A stretch of 20,653 bases of DNA from Clostridium sp. CAG:452 (GTDB taxonomy: Bacteria > Bacillota > Clostridia > TANB77 > CAG-508), in the NCBI GenBank assembly GCA_000434035.1, contig FR893513.1:1-20653 (forward strand). The letters run 5' to 3'. Every line of letters begins with the position of its first letter. Position 1 is the first letter of the stretch. This document shows positions 15,969 to 20,653 of this stretch, in pieces. Both the position numbers and the translations under genes were made by a program. The notes beneath the pieces are model-generated. The model was not told the origin of the DNA. It searched no databases and saw only the letters and a list, made by a program, of their open reading frames with translations.

Positions 15969-16547
15969 ATGATATCGAAAAAAGTTAATTCTGTGCAAGA
16001 ATGGCTTCCAGTAGATGAGATTTTAGAAAATGGTATAATAAAAGTAAAAAATAAAAATTATATAAAAATATTAAAAATTATACCAATAAATTTTGAACTA
16101 AAATCAAATTTAGAAAAAGAAGCAATTTTAAATTCTTATAAAATTTTTTTAAAAACTTGTAATTTTGATATTCAAATTTTAATTCAAAGCAATAAAAAAG
16201 ATTTATCTAATCATATTTCCAAAATAAAAGAAAAAAACAAAGAAGAAAAGGAAAACATAAAAATATTGTCAGAAAAATATACTAATTATATAAAAAAAAT
16301 AAATATTGAAAAAAAATCTTCTTCTAAAAATTTTTATATTCTAATAAAAGAAATTCCAGAAATAAAAAAAATAAATACAAATATTAATGAAAAAATAATA
16401 TTCGATAAATTAAATGATAAATATTTTTGTATAAAAGAATGCCTATCTAGATGTGGAAATGTTGTTATAGATATATCTGATCAAAAAAACGCAGAAAAAA
16501 TATTATATTCTTTTTTTAATTCCAGAAAAGATTTATTAGAAATTTAA
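15969..16547 (+). CDS. TraC-like protein of a VirB4-type operon
   Basis: This 192-aa protein has a soluble profile with no signal peptide or membrane segment. Its N-terminus, VNSVQEWLPVDEILENGIIKV, followed by YIKILKIIPINFELKS and NSYKIFLKTCNFDIQILIQS, resembles the small TraC-like proteins encoded just before VirB4/TraE ATPases in Gram-positive conjugative elements. That resemblance is from memory. A lysine- and glutamate-rich helical stretch spans about 75-125. I placed the start at ATG 15969 because AAAGGAGG lies just upstream, although the spacer is short (4 nt). The in-frame ATG at 15951 coincides with the predicted transcript start and lacks a ribosome binding site. The product may dock with the ATPase encoded next, from which it is separated by 14 nt. 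Confidence 0.65.
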   Translation: MISKKVNSVQEWLPVDEILENGIIKVKNKNYIKILKIIPINFELKSNLEKEAILNSYKIFLKTCNFDIQILIQSNKKDLSNHISKIKEKNKEEKENIKILSEKYTNYIKKINIEKKSSSKNFYILIKEIPEIKKINTNINEKIIFDKLNDKYFCIKECLSRCGNVVIDISDQKNAEKILYSFFNSRKDLLEI

Positions 16548-16548
16548 A

Positions 16549-16564
16549 AGGAGGTAAAAAAATA
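16549..16564 (+). promoter_or_regulatory. Perfect Shine-Dalgarno preceding an apparent AUA start codon
   Basis: AGGAGG (16549-16554) is followed by a 7-nt spacer and ATA (16562-16564), in frame with the virB4-like gene. An in-frame stop lies upstream (TAA at 16517-16519). No in-frame ATG, GTG or TTG occurs between that stop and a TTG near 16996, so the spacing points to AUA as the start. Confidence 0.55.
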
Positions 16565-18357
16565 AAAATTTTAAATAAAAAAGAAAAAAGCGAAAAATTA
16601 GATGGTATATTTACTCAAATAGATAAAATATCACCAGCATACATTAATTTAAAAGATCCTAGATATTTAGAAATAGATAATATTTTTTATTCAGGAATAA
16701 TAATAGTTAATTATTATAGAGAATATACAAATTTAATATTAAGAAAAATATTAGATTTAAACTTAAATTTAAATATATCAATTTTTTATGAAAAACAAGA
16801 TCCATATAAAATAATTAGAAAATTAACATATAACATAGCAAATGTTGGAGTTGATTTAAAAGATGATAAGAATAATCAAAATGTTGATATTGCGGCATTT
16901 ACATATAATGATGCAAAGTACATTAGAAAAGAAATACAAATAAATAATGAAGATATTTATTTTTTATATATTTATTTAAATGTTTTTTCGGAAAAATTGG
17001 AAGAACAAGAATATTTATTAAATAAAATAGAAGGAGTTTTGCAAAGTACTCGGCATGCAAACAAGAAGAGCAAATTTTAGACAAGAACAATTATTTTTGT
17101 CGTGCTTACCAATTATGGAAAATAATAATGATATTAAATATGCAGCAAAAAGAAATGTTTTAACAAGTGGATTAATCGCCACATATCCATTTATTTCGTC
17201 TAGTATTTTTGATGAAAGTGGAATTTTTTGTGGTACAAATATTTATAATGATTCATTGGTTTTCATAGATAAATATAATCAAGAAAAATACAAAAACGCA
17301 AATATGTGTATTTTTGGAACAAGTGGTTCTCGGAAAATCTTTTTATACAAAATTAATGATACTCCGATATAGGCTTTTAGGTATAGAACAGTATGTTGTA
17401 GATCCAGAAAGAGAATATGAAAAATTAGCAAAAAATTTAAATGGAAGTATTATAAAAATAGGACCAACATCACAAACATATATAAATATTTTAGATATAA
17501 GAAAAGAAAGTATAGAAGACGAAAAAGGTTTTTTGGCAACAAAAATAAGTAGATTAATAGGATTTTTCAACTTAATTTTTGGAGAATTAAATGAAGAAGA
17601 AAAAGCACTTTTAGAAGAAAAGTTAATACAGTGTTATAAAGAAAAAGAAATAACTTTCGATGATAACAGTTTATATAAAAAAGAAGAAAATAAAGTAAAT
17701 ATTAAACCTGTATTTAAACAAAGTAAAGATATGCCAATTTTAGAAGATTTGTATAATATTTTAGGAAAAGATAAAAAAACTAAAAAAATGCAAATTAAAT
17801 TAATACCATTTGTAAAAGGCTCCTTAAATTTTTTTAATAATTACACAAATATTGAATTTAATAACAAGCTAATAATTGCAGATGTTTATGATTTAGGAGA
17901 AGAAAACTTAAAATATGGGATGTATTTATTTACAGATTTATTTTGGGACAAAATAAAAAAAGATAGAAATATTAAAAAAACAATTTATTTAGATGAAATA
18001 TGGAGATTAATAGGAGTTACTTCAAATAAAGACGTTGCTAGTTTTATATATAAAATATTTAAAACAATTAGAAAATATGGAGGAAGTAGTGTAGCAATAA
18101 CACAAGATATATCAGACATATTTAGTTTAGAAGAAGGGACATATGGAAAAAGTATTTTAAATAACTCTAGTAATAAAATATTTTTTGCGTTAGAGGAAGA
18201 AAACATATTAATTTTAAATAAATATACTAATTTATCAGAAAAAGAAAAAATAGAAATAAAGTCATTAAAAAGAGGAGAGTGTTTAATGTTTGTTGGAGAT
18301 GAACACATTTTAACAAAAATAGATGTAGCAGAATTTGAAAAAGAAATTATAGTATAA
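16562..18357 (+). CDS. VirB4/TraE-family ATPase, with two +1 frameshifts at CGG codons
   Basis: VirB4-type ATPases power type IV secretion and conjugation at the inner face of the membrane. Three frames join into 597 aa: residues 1-163 (16562-17050), 164-256 (17052-17330) and 257-597 (17332-18357). Dropping C17051 gives LQSTGMQTRRANFRQEQ, then FLSCLP. Dropping C17331 gives GTSGSGKSFYTK, an exact Walker A (252-259). The joined protein continues with VVDPEREYEKL, Walker B IYLDEIWRLIG (D477-E478) and VAITQDISDIF, all typical of VirB4. Without the shifts, the zero frames stop 8 and 12 codons after each CGG. The start appears to be AUA. No relaxase, VirD4 or VirB6-like gene is nearby. A pseudogene or sequencing errors are possible, but there is no other damage. 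Confidence 0.85.
17048..17054 (+). promoter_or_regulatory. Candidate +1 frameshift site 2 (ACT-C-GGC, virB4-like gene)
   Basis: The zero frame reads ACT CGG CAT and stops at 17078-17080. Skipping C17051 gives ACT GGC ATG CAA and continues VirB4-like sequence with Gly164. Confidence 0.6.
17328..17334 (+). promoter_or_regulatory. Candidate +1 frameshift site 3 (TCT-C-GGA, inside Walker A)
   Basis: The zero frame reads TCT CGG AAA ATC and stops at 17370-17372. Skipping C17331 gives TCT GGA AAA TCT, supplying the essential Gly-Lys-Ser of the P-loop (Gly257). Confidence 0.65.
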
Positions 18358-18368
18358 AGGGGAATAAA

Positions 18369-19589
18369 ATGAAAATATTAACAGCTTTACAGGATCCAAA
18401 AACAAATGAGATTTTAAAAGAAAAAACAAAACATAATATTATAGAAACAGATATACAATATCAAGAAGGAATATTAGAAACGCTAGAAAAAAATAATAAA
18501 ATAGATTTAATAATAATAAGTCAATTATTACCGGGAAATATAGGATTTAAAGATTTAATCAATAAAATAAAAATAATAAATAATAACATAGAAATAATAG
18601 CAATATTAGAAAACAAAAATAATGAATTGAAAGATTTTTTAAAACAGAAAAATATAAATTCTATTTTTTATAATAATGAAATTACAATTGATGAATTAAT
18701 TAATGTAATAGAAGAAAAAGATAAAAATAAAAAAGAAATGGAAATAAATAAAGAAATAAAATTATTAAAAGAAATTATTTTAGAAAATAATAAAAAAATA
18801 GAACAAAATAAAAAAGAGAAAAAAATAAATAAAATATTAAGTATATTAAAAGAAGAAAAAATAAAAATAATTAAAAACAGTAAAATTAATAATATTAAGA
18901 AATTTAAAAATAAAACAAATAAAACACAAAATAAAATAATAAGTGTTGTCGGAATACCAGGAGTTGGAAAAAGTATTTTTATTTCTCTTTTTTCAAAAAA
19001 CATTAAACACAAAAAAATATTGATAATTGATTTTGATATTTATAATAAAAGCTTAGATTTAATTTTTGGTTACAATACAAAAGTACAACAGGAGAAAGCA
19101 ATAATAAAAATAAATAATAATATTGATCTGCTTTCAAAAATAGAAATATTTTTTAAGGAGAGTTATATAGAAAAAAATAAAATAAAAAATATTTTAGATA
19201 GTTTTTCTAAAAAATATGATTTAATTATTATAGATAATACTTCAGAATATTCTTGTGAGCATACAAAAGAGATATTAAAAAATTCCGATTCAATAATTTT
19301 TTTATCAGATGCAAATTTAATAGAATTAAATAAAACAAAAAAATTATTAGAAAAATATATTAATAAATGGAAAATAGAAAAAGAAAGAATAAATGTGGTT
19401 TTTAATAAAATAAATATTAATTCTATTAATAATAAAATATTAAATAATTTATTTTCTGATTTTAATATTTTAGGAAAAATTAATTTTAGCAATAAATACA
19501 ATTTAATAATAAACAACAATTTAAAAATATTAAATAAAAAAATAAATAAAGAATATATAAATATAATTAAAAAAATGAAAATAAATTAA
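18369..19589 (+). CDS. TadZ/MinD-like ATPase with a receiver-like N-terminal domain
   Basis: This 406-aa protein has an N-terminal segment (about 1-115) resembling an atypical response-regulator receiver. It has a beta-strand DLIIISQLLPG and a second strand IEIIAILENK, and ends in a helix ELINVIEE. A very lysine-rich helical linker (about 117-188) follows, then a MinD/ParA-type ATPase domain. Its P-loop GIPGVGKS (195-202) lacks the signature lysine of KGGxGKT: isoleucine and proline replace KG. Switch I is LIIDFDIYNKSLD and Walker B is YDLIIIDNTSE. This layout matches TadZ/CpaE-type polar localisation ATPases. It follows the VirB4-like gene by 11 nt with AAGGGG before the ATG. It may position a secretion assembly, which is inference. 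The zero frame is intact, and its two sense-strand CGG trinucleotides are out of frame. Confidence 0.7.
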   Translation: MKILTALQDPKTNEILKEKTKHNIIETDIQYQEGILETLEKNNKIDLIIISQLLPGNIGFKDLINKIKIINNNIEIIAILENKNNELKDFLKQKNINSIFYNNEITIDELINVIEEKDKNKKEMEINKEIKLLKEIILENNKKIEQNKKEKKINKILSILKEEKIKIIKNSKINNIKKFKNKTNKTQNKIISVVGIPGVGKSIFISLFSKNIKHKKILIIDFDIYNKSLDLIFGYNTKVQQEKAIIKINNNIDLLSKIEIFFKESYIEKNKIKNILDSFSKKYDLIIIDNTSEYSCEHTKEILKNSDSIIFLSDANLIELNKTKKLLEKYINKWKIEKERINVVFNKININSINNKILNNLFSDFNILGKINFSNKYNLIINNNLKILNKKINKEYINIIKKMKIN

Positions 19590-19604
19590 AAAGGAGAAGA
19601 TGAT

Positions 19605-20339
19605 ATGGAGAAAAATGAATTGCAAATAAATAATAATATTAGCTTAGAAAAAAATAATACGCAAACAGTAAATTTTGAAGAACAAAAATCTTTTTTAGAG
19701 ACAAATTTAGGACAAGTGATAAATGCAGGAGTAGATTTAGGAATAAGGGCACTTTTACCTGGTTTTTTAGAGGAAAATGTAATTGAAATAAAAGATAGTA
19801 TAATAACAGATGGATTTAAAGCTGGTATAAAAACAGCAATAGACAATACTATTGATATGGGAAAAAGTTTTTTAGGAATTTTTACAGGTAAATTTGATAA
19901 TATGTCTCAAATAAAAGAAGCTATAAAAAAAGGAGGATTAATTGATTCGATTTCTAATGTACTAGATTGGGGAATAAAAAAAGCAAAAGAAAATAAATTA
20001 ATAAAAAGTAGCACAGCGAGTTTAATAAAAAAAGGAAAAAATTCTATATTAAATAATATTAGTGATAATATAGAAAACAACTTAACTTCACAAGTAGAAT
20101 CAATAGAGAAAATAGATAAATATACTCAAAATTGGAGCAAGTATTATGAAAAAAAAGATTTTACAAATATGGAAAGACAATTTAATAAAATACAAAAAGA
20201 ATTAGAAAAGGTAGTTCCACTAGAAAGTGTTATAACTAAGGCAAGACAGTTAGAAAACATACATAATTTAATAAAAAATAATGGAAAAAACTTCAATCTT
20301 ACACAAGAAGAATTAGAACTTGCAAATAAATTGGTATAA
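19605..20339 (+). CDS. Unrecognised protein, last gene of the virB4-like operon
   Basis: I do not recognise a function for this 244-aa protein. The first 28 residues are polar and probably disordered (NNNISLEKNN). The centre (about 29-125) has alternating hydrophobic and glycine residues, such as LGQVINAGVDLGIRALLPGF and DNTIDMGKSFLGIFTGKF, and could form amphipathic or membrane-associating helices rather than clear membrane spans. The C-terminal part (about 140-244) is charged and helical. There is no signal peptide and no cysteine. AAAAGGAG precedes the ATG, 15 nt after the TadZ-like gene. Co-transcription suggests a partner or substrate of the ATPases. A toxin, structural or regulatory role cannot be told apart from sequence alone. 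Confidence 0.6.
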   Translation: MEKNELQINNNISLEKNNTQTVNFEEQKSFLETNLGQVINAGVDLGIRALLPGFLEENVIEIKDSIITDGFKAGIKTAIDNTIDMGKSFLGIFTGKFDNMSQIKEAIKKGGLIDSISNVLDWGIKKAKENKLIKSSTASLIKKGKNSILNNISDNIENNLTSQVESIEKIDKYTQNWSKYYEKKDFTNMERQFNKIQKELEKVVPLESVITKARQLENIHNLIKNNGKNFNLTQEELELANKLV

Positions 20340-20431
20340 AATAAATATAAATTCATAATTAATAAAAAGTTGTTCTCAACAATTAGTATTACCAAAAAAG
20401 AAATATGGAAATATGAATATTAAAAAAGTTT

Positions 20432-20480
20432 CTTATGCAGCTTTTTTGTTCGTAAGCCTACATTTCCGTAAGTTTTTTTT
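20432..20480 (+). terminator. Weak candidate terminator before gyrA, with alternative pairings
   Basis: CTTATG (20432-20437) can pair with either of two CGTAAG copies (20451-20456 or 20467-20472). The second copy is followed by eight T residues (20473-20480). The stem is only 6 bp with one G-T pair and the loop is long, so this is tentative. Confidence 0.35.
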
Positions 20481-20490
20481 GATTTTTTTC

Positions 20491-20519
20491 TTGCATATTC
20501 AAAATTGTTAATATATAAT
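20491..20519 (+). promoter_or_regulatory. Sigma-A-type promoter for gyrA
   Basis: TTGCAT (20491-20496) and a perfect TATAAT (20514-20519) have a 17-nt spacer. They lie about 40 bp before the gyrA ATG, so gyrA has its own promoter apart from gyrB. Confidence 0.85.
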
Positions 20520-20558
20520 ATGAAAAGATGAAATAATGTATGAAAAGAGGTTTGAATA

Positions 20559-20653
20559 ATGGATAAGGCAGAAGAAAATATTATACAAAGAGATATTGAA
20601 AACGAGATGAGAACAGCATACATAGACTATGCTATGAGTGTTATTGTGGCACG
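20559..20653 (+). CDS. gyrA: DNA gyrase subunit A, 5' end only
   Basis: The window ends inside this gene. The visible 31 codons read MDKAEENIIQRDIENEMR followed by TAYIDYAMSVIVA, the characteristic GyrA N-terminus (the YxDYAMSVI motif). GyrA carries the catalytic tyrosine that cuts and rejoins DNA, but that region lies outside the window. AAGAGG sits 8 nt before the ATG. It has its own promoter and is separated from gyrB by the virB4-like operon. Confidence 0.95.
   Translation, partial: MDKAEENIIQRDIENEMRTAYIDYAMSVIVA

Noticed and set aside
12383..18357. CGG simply reassigned to another amino acid
   Set aside because: Reading CGG as any sense codon keeps the zero frame, which stops 13, 8 and 12 codons later at the three sites and loses all homology. 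Only a frame change explains the downstream sequence.
16562..18357. virB4-like gene as an ordinary pseudogene
   Set aside because: There are no internal stops outside the three-frame switch points, all motifs are intact, and both lesions are the identical C-before-GG type also seen in recF. Decay would give varied lesions. It cannot be fully excluded without relatives.
12383..18357. Random sequencing or assembly errors
   Set aside because: The breaks are not in homopolymers, and three independent errors would all have to be a C inserted before GG. About 21 other C-GG contexts in the window are read normally. A systematic chemistry artefact is still possible, so raw reads should be checked.

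Overview
The window is the replication-origin region of a very AT-rich, low-GC Gram-positive bacterium, most likely a member of the Clostridia (Bacillota). Support for this comes from the gene order rpmH-oriC-dnaA-dnaN-recF-gyrB-gyrA, a KhpB/Jag-YidC-YidD-RnpA-L34 cluster, a DUF4446 gene after parAB, and strong AGGAGG ribosome binding sites. All genes point away from the origin: left of about 9.3 kb they are on the minus strand, right of it on the plus strand. The plus strand is T-rich on the left and A-rich on the right, as expected when genes run with the replication forks. I cannot name a genus.

Left arm, read from the origin outward on the minus strand: rpmH, rnpA, yidD, yidC, khpB (jag), an intrinsic terminator, mnmE, mnmG, rsmG, a split parS-like inverted repeat, then a promoter driving parA, parB and a DUF4446 gene. 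It ends with a separate strong promoter for two serine tRNAs (TGA and GCT anticodons) and their terminator. These genes serve ribosome and RNase P biogenesis, membrane protein insertion, tRNA wobble-uridine modification, 16S rRNA methylation and chromosome segregation.

Right arm: DnaA boxes, dnaA, a 323-bp AT-rich gap with more DnaA-box-like sites, dnaN, recF, gyrB, a 535-bp non-coding block, then a promoter and a four-gene operon lying between gyrB and the start of gyrA. The operon encodes a TraC-like protein, a VirB4/TraE-family ATPase, a TadZ/MinD-like ATPase with a receiver-like N-terminus, and an unrecognised protein. No relaxase, coupling protein, integrase or other mating-pore gene is visible.

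The main discovery candidate concerns decoding. recF and the virB4-like gene are broken in frame at three places in total, and every break is the same: one extra C directly before a glycine codon, so the zero-frame codon is CGG (ATA-C-GGA, ACT-C-GGC, TCT-C-GGA). Skipping that C restores a 354-aa RecF and a 597-aa VirB4-like ATPase, including an exact GTSGSGKS Walker A motif. These are the only three in-frame CGG codons I found in any gene of the window. CGG occurs about 21 more times on sense strands, always out of frame. This suggests that CGG is not decoded as arginine here and instead triggers a +1 frameshift that reads CGGN as glycine. This resembles the AGGY/CCCCU shifts reported in Perkinsus mitochondria, and I know of no described bacterial case. 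The virB4-like gene also appears to start at AUA behind a perfect Shine-Dalgarno.
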